Notes: generated from the sequence alone by a model not told the origin. A stretch of DNA of 64,000 nucleotides from Sepioteuthis lessoniana (GCA_963585895.1 OY757904.1:70158567-70222566); one strand, 5' to 3'; shown: positions 11,719 to 24,771, counted from the first letter of the stretch. A program made the numbers and translations.

Positions 11719-12255
11719 AGGTTTGGTTTGGTTTGGTTTGGTTTGATCTAATGGCGTATCAACCACTGTAGGTTATATAATGCAAAATCTATAAATAAAA
11801 ACGGTTCTTTTTCAAACAATTCAGTTTATCATAAGAATATCTAGTTGTTCACACAAAGTTTAATGTCAAAAATAGTTATCTTTCAAACACTTCAGTTAAG
11901 CATAAATACACAATTTCAACGTCAAAAACAGTTTTATTTCAAACAATTTTAGCATAAGTAGAAAGAACAGGGTTTTTTTTACATTGAAACTATTTCAAAC
12001 AATTTAGATTTGCATAAGTACGCAGTTTACTTCTAAAAAATCCATAGATGTTATTCTATCGGGTTTTACCTCTCCAGGTCAGAGTGGACCTGGGAGTGAT
12101 AGCAATTAAGGCATATTCTGCTTTCCCCAAAGCTCCAGCATCACTAGAACCTCACCATCAGATTGTATAGTGTAATATCCAGCACACTCATTTGGAGGAG
12201 TTTTACCCTCTTCAGAGAAGTCAGTGTATTCTACAGCTTCAGTCGACTGGGCAAT
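11719..12255 (-). mobile_element. ~500-bp short retroelement (copy 3) with (GGTTT)n tail
   Basis: It begins on the plus strand with about five GGTTT units, the reverse of an (AAACC)n 3' tail. TGGCGTATCAACCACTGTAGG and the CAGTTTA/GCATAAGTA-rich middle follow. The conserved block (GATAGCAATTAAGG, CCAAAGCTCCAGCATCAC, CCTCACCATCAGATTG, GGAGGAGTTTTACCCTC) ends at GACTGGGCAAT. The tail shows that the element lies in minus orientation. CAGTTTAATTG-like pieces continue to about 12360 and may be a second, truncated copy. Confidence 0.85.
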
Positions 12256-13449
<1,194 letters not shown>

Positions 13450-14358
13450 CAAAAAAAAGAAAAAAACATATATTTAAATTTATAGGCAAAGGTAATAGGG
13501 GTTAAGACAATAGAGTATTTGAAAAATTAAGAAACCAGGAAAAAGATGTTCTTGTAAATTAACCCATCCTGATTTGAACATATGCTAGATTTTTGGTAGC
13601 AGGTGGAATTTTATGAATAGTGAAAGCTTGTAAAATAAGCTATTGTCTTTATATATGTTTATGTTTACTGCTTTTGCATATGTTAAATCCCTCTGCCTAT
13701 CGGGTAATGACCCTACTCCAAAAAAAAAAAAAAAAAAAAAGTTTCGGTGCCTCCAGATGCCTTTAATTAATCCAAAATCATCAAAGGGACTTAACTACAC
13801 CAGAAATTAAAAAAAAAAACAACTAAAAATCTAAATGTGAATTAATATCTAAAGTTCCAATAAGCTCCTTCTCTACATAAATCCACCTGTCATATAATAC
13901 AAGTATTTACTGAAATGAATGTTATTATTTCCAATAAAAATCATTCAAAATCGATACCCTTGTTTATATCTAAAGTAGGAGTCTCCGTGGCCCCTAGTCA
14001 GGATAATCTAAATTTACTTTTATGTCTATATTTAAACACAAGTTCTTTACGTTCATTAAGAAGTAGTCTGCGATTTTTAAAATTAATTATGGTAAATTTT
14101 TCATCGATATACAAGTTACATCAGGCATTGAAGTTATTCGTGATTGAAGACTGCGTGACTATTTTCCACTTTCTTTGGTGGGTTAGGCCCTGATCCTTAA
14201 GGTTCCAAAAATATTTAGATAGAGCGGTCAAGTGCATAAGTCACGGGTTGGAGAAAGAATGTCTGTGGTTAAACAGTCTTTGTTTCTAATAGATATCTCT
14301 GCTAAGAATTGTTTTTCTATTTTTTCATACTATCAGATTCATATCTATTTTTAATTTT
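13450..14358. other. AT-rich stretch with a 21-base A run
   Basis: An A21 run lies at 13720-13740. It could be the tail of a retrosequence, but the sequence on neither side was recognised. Confidence 0.5.
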
Positions 14359-14526
14359 ATATATATATATATATATGTGTATGTGTGTGTGCGCGAGCGC
14401 GTGTGTGTGTGTGTGAGTGAGTATGTGTGTGTGTGTGTGTGTGCGAGTATCTATCTATGTGTGTGTGTATGTGTGTGTGAGTATCTATCTGTGTGTGTGC
14501 GCGCGCGTGTGTGTGTGTGTGTGCGT
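14359..14526. repeat. Compound (AT)n / (GT)n microsatellite
   Basis: A short (TA)n leads into interrupted (GT)n with GCGCGC and GTATCTATCT interruptions. Confidence 0.95.
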
Positions 14527-14587
14527 TGTATAAAATCTCGGTTTTGAAACGTAATGCCTAAAAAAAGCCGACGATTTAAAATTTATT

Positions 14588-14668
14588 GCTTACGCAGCAC
14601 ATCGCACTCAACACACCTGTTCTCGTTTGATCACCGAAGTTAAGCAACGTAGAACCTGGTCAGTATTT
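14588..14668 (+). pseudogene. 5S rRNA-derived fragment
   Basis: About 80 bases align by eye with the first two thirds of metazoan 5S rRNA. The 5' end is GCTTACGCAGCACATC. The central GATCACCGAAGTTAAGCAAC is essentially the invariant 5S block, and CCTGGTCAGTATTT corresponds to CCTGGTCAGTACTT. This includes the A-box and C-box region of the internal polymerase III promoter. The match stops where GGATGGGTGACC should follow, so helix I cannot close and it is not a functional 5S gene. It is either a retroposed pseudogene or the head of a 5S-derived SINE. No tail or target duplication was seen. Confidence 0.8.
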
Positions 14669-15142
14669 AAATTCATAAAAACTTACTTCTTCTTTACGAA
14701 GGGAAAATATCTACCATTTTGCTTTGTCATGAGATGTATTGCTTTGAAGCTTCAGCCTAAAGTTTTCCTCATACCTTCTTTGTATATCCCCATTATAAAA
14801 ACGGCGGCATACAAATATAGTAAAGTGATCACCATTCTTTCCTTTTTTTTTTTAGATTTTTTCATTTTCCATTTTTATTTTATTTTATTTTCTTTGCCTT
14901 CCTTCATTTAATTTATTGAATCTCTTAAACGATTTGATTTTTAAACAGCCCTAACCTCCTTTCAAATTCAATAGCAATTGTTTTTCTATAGATTGTGTTT
15001 CCATATTAGTCATTTATTTATTTTTTTTTTACTTTCTTACGTATCTCTTGATGCGTGGGTACTTTTATGTGAGACTATATCCCGTAGTCTATTCTCTTTT
15101 CTTTTTAAATTTATTCCCTTTTTTCTGTCTTCTTTCCATCGC

Positions 15143-15178
<36 letters not shown>

Positions 15179-15289
15179 CAACTAAAATTAAGATAATAAA
15201 ACATGATTAGAAATCACGTTTTCAGTTCTTGGTCTCTTGATTATTCCCAATGGTGAAATCGTTGTATAGTACACTGCGCCGTTATTAAC
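14669..15289. other. T-rich stretch with (AT)n at 15143-15176
   Basis: Long pyrimidine-rich runs (about 14840-15140) end in a ~17-unit AT repeat. No gene was seen. Part could be the body of a 5S-derived SINE, but this is unsupported. Confidence 0.45.
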
Positions 15290-15870
15290 AACGAGGAACA
15301 CGTATGTATATAAAAATTTAAGATTATATTTTTATTTTCGGCGATGATACTTGTGGGGAGCAGAAAGCAATCGCAGAGAGTTCGCGCACACGGAGGAGCT
15401 GTCGGGAGACGGATGAGCCAGTGAACAACTGACTTTAGCCGAAATTCGGGAGCTTACATAGTCAACAACTCTCACGTGACCAGCAGCAATTCCTCTTTTT
15501 CGTTAACCATGGTTATGCCCACATCCCACTTCTTTGCTTTTCATTGGTTATGTTGTCTGCTTCCCATTGGCTACTTGCCCAAGTCCGGTTCTGTGGGCGT
15601 ACGCATCTGCCACTATCTCCGAATTCAACGACGCCCACTGTTCAGGGGATTTTCCGATACCTTCGACCGGATGCACCTGTTTTCAACATAACAACTGTGG
15701 TCATGGTGACATTTCGGCAATCACCTTGTTGATATTATCCTTGAGCGTATATAATCCTGTCAACATCCTCTGATATACAACACCTGTGGGCATGATGACA
15801 TTTCCGTGATCACACCGGTCTTATCAATCTATCTGTCAGCAACATCTGCCGTATTCACACTCGCAGGTCA
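15290..15870 (-). mobile_element. Candidate solo LTR
   Basis: This GC-richer block carries features of an LTR read on the minus strand. Two CCAAT boxes lie on that strand (plus-strand CATTGGTTATG and CATTGGCTACT near 15542-15575). Two ~28-base direct repeats contain TGTGG-TCATGGTGACATTTC and TGTGGGCATGATGACATTTC (near 15690 and 15785). A downstream AATAAAAATATAA polyadenylation-like signal is near 15335. Neither TG..CA ends nor a target duplication could be fixed, and no retroviral-type protein flanks it, so a solo LTR is an inference. A host promoter is the main alternative. Confidence 0.35.
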
Positions 15871-16956
15871 CGTTAATATATTACAAAATTTAAAGCTTTC
15901 TATCCAGATTTTATCGTGATACTATTTTTTTATCTGAAATACTGTAATATTGTTCTGCATTATTTGCTTTGAGTCCTGTAAACTTTTACTGATCAACACT
16001 AATTCATATTTGAATTTTATTCACTATTGCAAATATATCTAAATTATCTGTCTGGCTAAATCACAGTTACTTTTACAGTTTTCCTTGTTGCTCCGATCCT
16101 ATTCAGTTATATACATTTCTATAGTAATTTTTTTTCCATTAGACTAGTTTGCTTATATAAATGACAGTTTCATCAAGTTGTCTACATTAAGAATATTTCT
16201 GACTTTCTTGAAATTTTTAACTTTTAGTTTTGAGTTTATACGCTCTAATAAATTTGCTTTTACGTTTCCAATATTCTTAGCCGTATTTCCCCATTCGAAT
16301 GATATTTTTCCTTATTCTTTATAATTTCATTAAATCATTCATCAATCCTGACGACTCCATTGCTTCCACATTTATGTCTGCAAAACATATATCAGCGTTA
16401 TCTCATGAGCATAAGGTTTCACGCATGGCCATTAATTTCCAAACCCTTTAAGTCCTATCTTGTCTGTTTTACGAAGGATAGACAATATATATCTATCAAT
16501 ATTCAGCATAAGCTTTTGCATTTGCCTAGAATAGCTGTGGATTCTCATCACTAACATTTTCTTACATTTATGATTTATTTATTCTACTCTATCACGCACT
16601 ATCAGTGGTGATTAGAATATGTAATTGTATATCCAAAAAATGAAGGAGATCTCCCTTCACAAAAAGAAAGCCCTCGGTATGAAACTAGGCAACCTGAAGG
16701 TGAGACTCCAGTTCAAAAGATCAGTAAAGTATTCATTCATTGTCATTTGTCCAACTACTACTCGGACTGGTAGTATAAGATATATATTTGACCCTATCTA
16801 TGATATAAGTATTTGATAAGAATACTTACAGCGTGCAGAAACAAAAATAGGATTATTCTAGTATAATACTAAACGACTTTATTATAAAACAAGATTAATT
16901 TTGATCTACAAAAGAAAAAAGCAATACAATAAGAAGTTAAACACAAAACAAGAAAT
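15871..16956. other. AT-rich stretch without recognised genes
   Basis: Nothing was recognised on either strand. The last ~120 bases are the probable 3' untranslated flank of the mariner relic that follows on the minus strand. Confidence 0.45.
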
Positions 16957-17260
16957 TTAGTCAATATGGTCGCCTTTTTTTCTATTATTGTATCAACACG
17001 GTTTCAAAACGATTTGCATATCTTCTAAATAAATTATTCTGATATTTTATTCCATTCCGCTCGATAGCAGTCTTAAGTGAACAAATATTTAGATGGGAAG
17101 TTGTATTTGTTATGTTTTCTAAAACACCCTATATTGTGTAATCAAGAGGATGAAGGTTTGGATACCACGAAGAAACTCCAATTATTCCGGAATTTTTTAT
17201 AGCTTACTTTCCGTATTAAGCAAATCCTAGATTCCTTGTAGCTCTACTTTTTTTGCTTTT
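16957..17260 (-). pseudogene. Tc1/mariner-like transposase, C-terminal third
   Basis: The minus strand reads WYPNLHPLDYTI-GVLENI, corresponding to SPDLNPLDYSIWG with the last catalytic D. TSHLNICSLKTAIERNGIKY and RRYANRFETVLIQ follow. After a one-base shift it reads IIEKKGDHID and a TAA stop at 16957. This is the standard ending of Tc1/mariner transposases with an NPLDYSIWG-type motif, a subgroup distinct from the DD34D copy at 3552-4225. The central D motifs are not readable upstream of about 17260. Frameshifts and substitutions show an inactive copy, and no inverted repeats were located. Confidence 0.8.
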
Positions 17261-17769
17261 TTTTTTTGGTTCCCTCATATTGGGATGAATTTTAATGAAA
17301 AGTGCTTGAAAATTTGATCTAATCATAAAAATTTAGATTTATCGCGATTTTTTTCAAAAAATTTGACGGATCAGACTAAAAAAAAATTTTAAGAATTATT
17401 CCATATTTTGCCTCCGCACCCTATAATATTATGTATTCTTCAGCAACATTTCTTAAGAAACTAAAAACAGATTTAAAGTAAATTCCTTAATATGTACTCA
17501 TAAAATAACCCATTATTGTTTGTTAAACTGAATCAATCAAATATTAAGAAGCGTGTTTAGGTGGTACGTATATAATGATTTATTCCCCATCTTATTACAA
17601 TATCATCATCACCGCTATGTATTGCTGCTAGCACATATTTCCCTTACTCTCTCTTACCATTTGTCTATATCACCCTTCTCTTCCGGCTGGTCCTCTAGAC
17701 CAAATCCTTTGTCTGTACAGATCGGTTGTAGATAGCTATTAGTCCGTCATTTACACGTCCGTATGAAGG
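17261..17769. other. AT-rich stretch, possible mariner N-terminal remains
   Basis: Poly-A and poly-T rich sequence. The part up to about 17420 may be decayed mariner but no motif was read. The rest is unrecognised. Confidence 0.4.
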
Positions 17770-18260
17770 AGTCTATAGGAGAATGTCGGTTATGAGATCT
17801 TTCTCACTCCATGTACGTTTTGTTCGTCTAATTTGAATGGTTTTTGCGATGGGAGTTTGGTGACCGTACAGCTGTTGCTTTGTGAGATTTTGATTCCAGG
17901 ATTGGTTCAATATGTCTCGTAGCATTCTTGTGCATTCCTCGTCAAGCTTTTTCTCTGACCACTTAGTAAGCATCCATGTGGTGCATCTATACAGTTGAAT
18001 CAACACGACCGCCGCTTTGAAAAAAATAGTTTTATTTTATCGCATAGTTTTGAATCCCATATGATCAACCACCTATCGGTAGCAGTTCATGCTTTCGCTA
18101 GTCACACGTTTATACCACTTTCAGTAGATGAGACGCCACTTCCACGGTAGAGGAACTTGTTCACTAATTTTAGCCAACCAACATTTAGTATGGATACGTT
18201 TTCTTTTTGATTAAAACACCAATACTCCATTTTGTCTTCATTGACATGGAGGAAAATCAC
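17770..18260 (-). pseudogene. RTE-like retrotransposon relic, C-terminal part
   Basis: The minus strand reads CTTWMLTKWSEKKLDEECTR, MLRDILNQSWNQN, KQQLYGHQTPIAKTIQIRRT and SEKDLITDILL. This is the region after the RT domain in the family seen complete elsewhere in this window. Upstream to about 18260 the strand can be followed through remnants of the VDQFTYLGSxVSSTE and VNADK blocks. It is broken by stops and a frameshift, and the RT core is missing. Confidence 0.85.
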
Positions 18261-19164
18261 TGTAGTACAGGAAAAAATCATGCAAAGAAACTATCCTGTT
18301 TTGGCAAAAAGTGAAATTAAAATTTAACAAAGGTTTTGCTTTGTAACTTTGTGTTATGAACAGTCCGGAAGAACTTCTCGAATGGAGTAATTGAATTAGA
18401 ATTATTCGTTGGAATTATTTGGTTTGGTTTCTTTTTTTTTAATTGCATAATGATCTTCAAGATTTAAGGTTCAGTAGTCATCTTTATGATAACACCACTA
18501 AAATATAAATCTAGAAAAAATAAAAGGCGAAACTATGCAAGATAGTGTCACCACCAGGCATTTAACTAAAGACGCTTACTATAAATTGTAGAAAATAAAG
18601 TACCTACGTATGTATCATTTTGGTGATGATCATAGCGATGAGTAAATTGGTAAAATCAACAAAACTTTTATTAGAAAACCTTGAAAAATGCACCGAAATT
18701 CGAAAAAGGAAATAATATCATAAATATATTAATTTTACTGACTTACTGATTTTGACGGCTCTTCAACTACTCTTGGCTTTTTTTATGACAAGAATTTAAT
18801 GAATCGCGTTCATTTTTACATTTTTTTTTTTTTTGGAATTTAGATTTTCTTAAGCCTCTTTCAGCATCTCCTTTCTTATGAATAGATTGAAGCATTGCTA
18901 TCATCAAGGACCCATGCTACGGCAGGAATCCATTATTTAGGAGTCATCTTGTTTAGCATAAAGATCCACACATATCTCCAATCCAATCTTAATTAATCAT
19001 ATTAATGTTCATATTTTCTCTTTTATATTTTAATTAACTGTTCCTGGAAAGTTGATCTAACAAAATATAATTTGTTAACAAAGCTATGTAACGGAAGTCA
19101 CTAACATAGAAACAAAAATCATATTAAGAACCTTACACTGTTTTTTGTTTTGTTTTGTTTTTTG
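18261..19164. other. AT-rich stretch without recognised genes
   Basis: Nothing recognised. A (GTTTT)n-like T/G run near 19139-19165 leads into the next RTE relic. Confidence 0.5.
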
Positions 19165-20035
19165 TTTTTTTGTTCTTTTTCATTGACTCTGGAGTTTTGC
19201 AAGGAAATACATCAGCATTATGTAGATTTACAATCAATGTGTATTACGTTATCCAATAAAAGAAAATGGTTTTACACAAAAAAAAAAAGAAAAAAAAAGG
19301 AAGACGCAAATGATAGCCCACTGTTTGTGATCCAGCGCATTTCTCAAATAAATCAGCCAAAGTTGAATCCCTGCTGCATAGCCTTGAGCAACCAGCAGAA
19401 GGCACAAGCCTCTAAACAAACGCAAATGAAAAATAATTCAGGCGTTTTATACAAGGAAGAGCTACCTTATCCTAAAATAAGACGCCTCTGAAAATAGTAA
19501 ACCATGTCAAATTGCTCGGCGGCTATATCTCATCTACAGAAAATGACGTCAACATACTCTTAGCGAAGACCTAAACTGCTTTAAACAGATTGTCGATGGT
19601 AAGGAAATTAAATGGACTGGGGTTCTGTTGCTCTGTAAATACAAATGAAAGCAGGCACCTCCTAGAATCTTACGAAATGCAAGAGTAAATGTTTGGAGTG
19701 GAACTACACAAGAATGCTACGCGCTGTTTTGATCAACTGTAAGAAATAACACATATACAAAAAAAAACAGCAGTTGCATGGTCACTTACTTCACTTCTCA
19801 CAAAGTCCCCAAGAAAGACAAACGAGACATGCTTGATACTGTTAGAAAATATGGATGTACTCATAAGCCACGTTCTATTATGGACACACGGACGCACCAG
19901 TTTTGTCCGACTACAAAACCAATATATATTTAACTCTGTGTTGATAATGGATGAAATAGCAATGAGCTACAGGGAGGAATCGAGTATAGGAACCGATGGC
20001 AAGAAAGAATCAGGGACACCCGTGTTGTCAGCGTA
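19165..20035 (+). pseudogene. RTE-like retrotransposon relic, 3' half
   Basis: In order the plus strand gives DSGVLQGNTSALCRFTINVY for the GVLQGDT motif, AKVESLLHSLEQPAEGTSL for the segment after the YADD site, and VKLLGGYISSTENDVNILLA. QLHGHLLHFSQSPQERQTRHA (a variant of QLYGHLPP..IQVRRTRHA) and EYRNRWQERIRDTRV close the frame. It is spread over all three frames with many stops, so it is an old copy. It runs opposite to the neighbouring relic at 17770-18260. Confidence 0.85.
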
Positions 20036-20588
20036 ACTTAATGATGTTCTACTCTTCTCACAGTCGTAGGAATGCTGGAATTTTCTGATCATGGAAAAGA
20101 ATATGTGTTTTAAATCCTCAGTCACTGGATTAGGATTTTGACGTAGCAGTATTAGTGAGTCTTTCTTTAGATTCAAAATATAAGCAAGTATTTATAAGAA
20201 ACATTTCTGAATGAAGACAAAAACAAACAATCGATACTTCTGTTGAAGATCTCTCATTTATACGGAGTTGAGAACATTCATTTTTTTTTTTTTTGCATTG
20301 TGACATCTCCAGGAAAAGAGTCAATTGCAAAGATTTACTTCATCTCTATTGTTTTGTTCTGACAATAAGCTTTGTCGATTGTTTCGTTTTTAAATGCTTT
20401 TGCATATGTGACGTTGATTAATCGATGGTCTTTTAAAAAAATACTATGCAGAAGATAAAGTTAAACAAGTTGAAAATATACACATATTCAAATTCAATAT
20501 AGTTTGAGCAATATTTTCTTCTCATATTGGCTACTCAGCACTAAATTATGTGAGGTATATCTAGCATTAGTCGATATCTGTGTGAGTA
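20036..20588. other. AT-rich stretch, nothing recognised
   Basis: It may include the 3' untranslated region of the preceding RTE relic. No motif was seen. Confidence 0.45.
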
Positions 20589-20681
<93 letters not shown>

Positions 20682-20719
20682 TATATATATATAATACATA
20701 TATATATACATATACACAT

Positions 20720-20812
<93 letters not shown>
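20589..20812. repeat. Long compound (AC)n/(AT)n microsatellite
   Basis: Alternating (AC)n and (AT)n blocks run for about 220 bases. All overlapping frames are dipeptide artefacts. Confidence 0.97.
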
Positions 20813-20815
<3 letters not shown>

Positions 20816-21563
20816 CATAGGGCACCCGTAGAATTTATGCGCATGAGGAAAATGTGAACATACGAATATACAGTTCTGAAAATAACTCATTCAAATATAT
20901 GTGTACACATATACACACGAAGAGAAATCATTGTATGCCTTTCTCAGCTTATAATAATACGTCAAATTTCGTCTACTAGGTTACTTAATTGCATGCTACT
21001 ATTGAAACAAATGTCAGTGATAAATGTATTAGCTAATTGTTAATGAGCATTCGACTTTCTCTCCAGAATATCGGTGATTTTATCGGGAAATGTGTATTAT
21101 AACAATGCCCTGTTATAGACACTTAGAATACGCTGACTGTATCCTCTGCGTAGGATTAAAATTGCCCAAAAATGTGATGTCCTGACAATGACACTAAACT
21201 GCCTCTACAGGCGAGGCTCCATTTATAGTGCTCTGAGAAGTGCCGTGCTCCTCGTCACTGCTCTTCATGCCATGTTCAATTTGTCCCGGAGTAATTGTAT
21301 CTGTTACGGTTCCATGGTCAAATAGCAAATAGGTAAAGTTGATAGGAATACTTGATACTAAGTAACAGAGTAAAAAAAAATCTTTTAGAAAGAACTACAC
21401 ACGAAAAATAAATATGAACATATTAAAAGTTTTTGGCTTAAAATGAGCATTGACAGGTTGAAAACAATAATTCATTTAATCAATGAATCAACAAGCGAAA
21501 AAAAAAACGTCTTTTATATTTCATAATATATCATTTAATGACAGTTTTAAGTTTTATGTCTGT
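20813..21563. other. Stretch without recognised genes
   Basis: A slightly GC-richer block near 21110-21310 has no recognisable coding or RNA content. Confidence 0.45.
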
Positions 21564-22179
21564 TAGTTTGTTTGTTTGGGTTTATGGCATATCAATTCAT
21601 GTAGGTCATTTAATGCAAAATCCATTTTTATACAAATAAAAAGTTATATTTTAAACAAATCAGTTTAGCATATGTACGCAGTTTAATTGCCGAAAACATT
21701 TCTATTTCAAACTCTTCAGTTTAGTCAAACTGTTCAGATTCAAGCAATTTAGTTTAGTATAAGTATAGTTTTTGTTTACTCACTGCTAAATGTCAAAATG
21801 TTCAATTTCGAACAAGTCATTTCAGTGCAGTACAGTTTCAGTGTCAAAAACAGTTCTACTTCAAACAATTTAGTTTAGCATAAGTCTGTAGTTTACATGT
21901 TAAAGCTATTCTATTTCAAGCAATTCATTTTAGCATAACTACATAGTTTAGTTCTATTTTACCCATAAGCAAAGTCCCATTAGATGCTACCAATCCCGGC
22001 CAGAGTGGACTTGGTAGTGATTACAATGAAGGAGTGGTCTGCATTTCCTAAAGCTCCTGCATCACTGAAACCTCACCATCAGATTGTTTAGTGTCATACT
22101 CAGGACAGTCGTTGTTGGGGGTCTTACCCCTCTGCAGAGGTGCAGTCAGTTTATTCTACAGTCCAAACGACTGGGCAAT
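21564..22179 (-). mobile_element. ~500-bp short retroelement (copy 4)
   Basis: It starts AGTTTGTTTGTTTGGGTTTA, TGGCATATCAATTCATGTAGG. The middle is longer than in other copies because the CAGTTTAGCATA-like subunit is reiterated. The conserved block has CAGAGTGGACTTGG, CCTCACCATCAGATTGTTTA and TCTTACCCCTCTGCAGAGG, and it ends CGACTGGGCAAT. Length differences among copies come mainly from the number of middle subunits. Confidence 0.88.
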
Positions 22180-22736
22180 TTCATGTTTGATTAGATGAGT
22201 GAATCCTTTTCATTGAAGGATCAAGTTAAACGTACTCTTTAAGCTTTAGTTTTATTTCAAATATTCTTCCTTTCATCCCCTAGTAAATTTTATCATAAAC
22301 CAAATGAGTAAGTCCTTTGTATACAATGAGCAAATTAACGATAGTCTTTAAGCTTTAACTCTATTTGAGATATTCTTCTTCTAACAATAACTCCAACAAT
22401 AAATGCTTAGGATGTATATTCGTATTTCATGATTAAAATTTCAATTAGTTTACATTGTACCCTCTAAAAGAATAATAAATAAAATCTATACTTATATTTT
22501 TGATGAATGAAGCCCGGTTCTGATTGAAGCTCCTTTCTTTCATTGGATTTTCAACCTTTGGTGATTATGATTAAAGCTGGTAATGCTCAAAATTATCGTG
22601 ATAAAAAAAGATAAAAATAGCAAAGACTTTAATCATATAAAGCTGTAATTTATCCAGTACAAATGAATTCAAATTAGGAATAAACATTTTGATAAGGAGT
22701 ATTTTCAATTAAGGCTTTAGATTTTGAAAACAAGAC

Positions 22737-22738
<2 letters not shown>
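22180..22738. other. AT-rich stretch, nothing recognised
   Basis: No feature was recognised. An approximate internal duplication (AAGCTTTAGTTTTATTTCAAA and AAGCTTTAACTCTATTTGAGA, near 22240 and 22350) is visible. Confidence 0.5.

Positions 22739-22814
<76 letters not shown>
22739..22814. repeat. (AT)n(GT)n at left end of a foldback element
   Basis: (TA)n lies at 22739-22784 and (GT)n at 22788-22814. A matching (TA)n tract lies at the other end of the structure, at 25119-25172. Confidence 0.95.
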
Positions 22815-22815
<1 letters not shown>

Positions 22816-23110
22816 TGTAGGTCCCAAGAGAGAATAAAAATATTTTGAAATAGGTAAGGCCACGAAGAGATTTTTGTTATTTATTTAATGAAGTACCTGT
22901 ATGTTTCCAGCTTGCTGCTTTCGTCAGATAATACATATGGCACAGGGGCTTGTTAATGGGGTACTAAATTGAAGTGCTTTTGGATTTCGAAACAGTAATT
23001 TTTCGTCTGTGAATGTGTGTTTCGTGGATTTTTTCGAGTGTGCATTTGTGGTAGTGTTGTTTGAAATTTACAATTAACTTTTTTCCTACCAATTTTTGTC
23101 GGTGTATATA
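22815..23110. repeat. Foldback element, left inverted arm
   Basis: The arm reads GTAGGTCCC..AGAGA, then GAAATAGGTAAGGCCACGAA, TATGTTTCCAGCTTGCTGC and CATATGGCACA, then GGGGTACTAAATTGAAG. The reverse complement of 24970-25118 carries the same landmarks in the same order: AATAGGTAGGTCCCTGAAGA, TATGTTTCCAGCTTGTTGC, TATATGGCACA and TTGGGGTCC. The two arms enclose an RTE copy. A related element with both arms close together is at 34393-34829. Confidence 0.75.
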
Positions 23111-23146
23111 TATACACATATCAATGTATGTTTGTATAAATATTTG

Positions 23147-24771
23147 TCTAGTTCGTCTTACTTGGATAGTTTTCGTGATGGGAGGCAGGTGGCCGTATAG
23201 TTGGTGACTTGTGGGGTGTTGCAGCCAGGACATGTTCAATATTGCTCGCAACATTCTTGTGTAATTGCCATCAAGCTTCTTCTCCAGCCGTTTAGTTAGC
23301 GTCCAAGTAGTGCATCCATATAGCAGTATCGATACGACCACTGCCTGGAAGAAACTGCGTTTCATTTTATCGGTCAGGTCTGATGTCCATATGATCGAAA
23401 GCCTATCGATAGATGTCCATGCCTTCGTTAGCCGTGTGTCGATGTATTTTTCGGTTGATGATACGCTGCTTACTAGGTAAGTGAATTTGTCTACCAGTTT
23501 CAGAGAGGTTCCGTCTAGTGTGGAAATGTCGCCTGTTTGATTATAGCACATATATTCAGGTTTGTGTGCATTGACATGGAGGCCTATGTCTGCGGCAGCT
23601 CGTTCCAAACTATGCGGTAGTGTTTCGGCTTGGTTGGATGTATTCGCCCGTAACGCTATGTCATCGGCGTAATCGGCGTCGGTAAATGTTTTTGCGGGGT
23701 ACCTTCTACATCTTTTCTTTTTCTGCTCGAAGCCGTTTTCTCTGATTTTATCAACCGAAGTTCTAAGCACATAGTCTTGACAGATGATAAAGAGGTATGG
23801 GGCTAGCGTGTCCCCTTGTAGTAATCCAGCTACAATGTTGAAGTATTCTGTGTTTCCATCCGGTGAACGTACTTTCAGTTTGGTATTTCTGTAGAGAATC
23901 GTTATTGCTGCTACGGTTTTTTTTTTTTGGTAGGCCGTATGCTAGTAGGATTTGTTCCATCTTACCTCTGCGAATGGAATCGAAGGCCTTGGTAAAGTCG
24001 ACAAATAGTAATGTCGCCTGTAGATTTTTTGCCCGTACGCCTTCAAGGATTCTACGGATGATCAATATTTGTGAGGTCGTGAATCTACTTCTTCGGAAGT
24101 CATTTTGGTTTTTCATAAGGATGTTGTGGATTTTGGGTTCTATGCAGTTTCGTAGTAAGTAAAGTTAGTCGAGGGTGACCCGAAGGCTCCCTTTTCGATA
24201 GCTACTACACTAAGGTGTAGGGGAGGGCGCTACTCCATTCCCAGGATTGCTCCACTTTACCCTTGAACCATACCTTATAATGCTGAGTGTTAAGCAAGGT
24301 GGTATCAAGTTCCATTTTTAAAGTCTTTGGTATGACTCGACCTGGGATTGAACCCAGGTCTCCCGGGCCATTGGCGAACACTCTAACCGCTGGGCCAATG
24401 TCCCGGTTAAGTAGTAGGGCATTGTAAATTTTGGCTGCTCTGGATATAAGTGTTATACCTCGGTAGTTCTTGGCTAATCCGAGTCACCCTTTTTAGGGAA
24501 GAGGAGGATGCATCCCTTCATCCATCTTTTTATCGGATTTTGATTATAGACTGCGTTACAGTGTCGGAGTAATATATCGTCGAATGCTTCCATATTTCTG
24601 GGGGAATCTCGTCGATTCCTGCTGCTTTCCTATTTTTAATTTTTCCATGAACCAAGTCGGGTTCTTCTTGGGTGAACGGACCTAGTTCAATATCCAATTG
24701 CTTACTGATAATTCTGGTGATCGGTTCGTGCGTAACTTTCGGTGGCTTTCCCTCTAGATTTTCGAAATGCT
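23147..24771 (-). pseudogene. RTE-like non-LTR retrotransposon, RT domain, lightly decayed
   Basis: The minus strand encodes much of a reverse transcriptase. It runs from PFTQEEPDLVHGKIKNRKAA and DEIPPEIWK through the SINE insertion to MKNQNDFRRSRFTTSQ, ILEGVRAKN and LFVDFTKAFDSI (motif A with D). The GDTLAP-type motif follows, then DADYADDIAL (catalytic YADD), HVNAHKPEYM and TYLVSSVSST. The C-terminal block is CTTWTLTKRLEKKLDGNYTR and QLYGHLPPITKTIQVRRTRQ. An A10 run at about 23918 causes a frameshift after AYGLPK. The 5' endonuclease region is absent and the last ~100 codons are cut off at (AT)n near 23105. It is younger-looking than most relics here. Confidence 0.92.
24158..24410 (-). mobile_element. 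tRNA-derived SINE (family A) inside the RTE copy
   Basis: On the minus strand it starts with a tRNA-like head: GGCCCAGCGGTTAGAGTGTT (box A region), then GGGTTCAATCCCAGGTC (box B). The body follows, with reverse-strand landmarks GGTGTAGGGGAGGGCGCTAC and GGTGACCCGAAGGCTCCC. GTAGTA occurs on both sides (24152-24157 and 24411-24416), and the interrupted RTE sequence matches the intact copy at about 63657 across the site. Two further copies lie at 26266-26500 and 62326-62557. Confidence 0.88.

Noticed and set aside
14588-14668. Functional 5S rRNA gene
   Set aside because: The 3' third is missing, so helix I cannot form.
15476-15773. Three overlapping plus-strand frames as a gene
   Set aside because: All three frames are open together in a GC-richer patch, no domain was recognised, and the region looks like an LTR.
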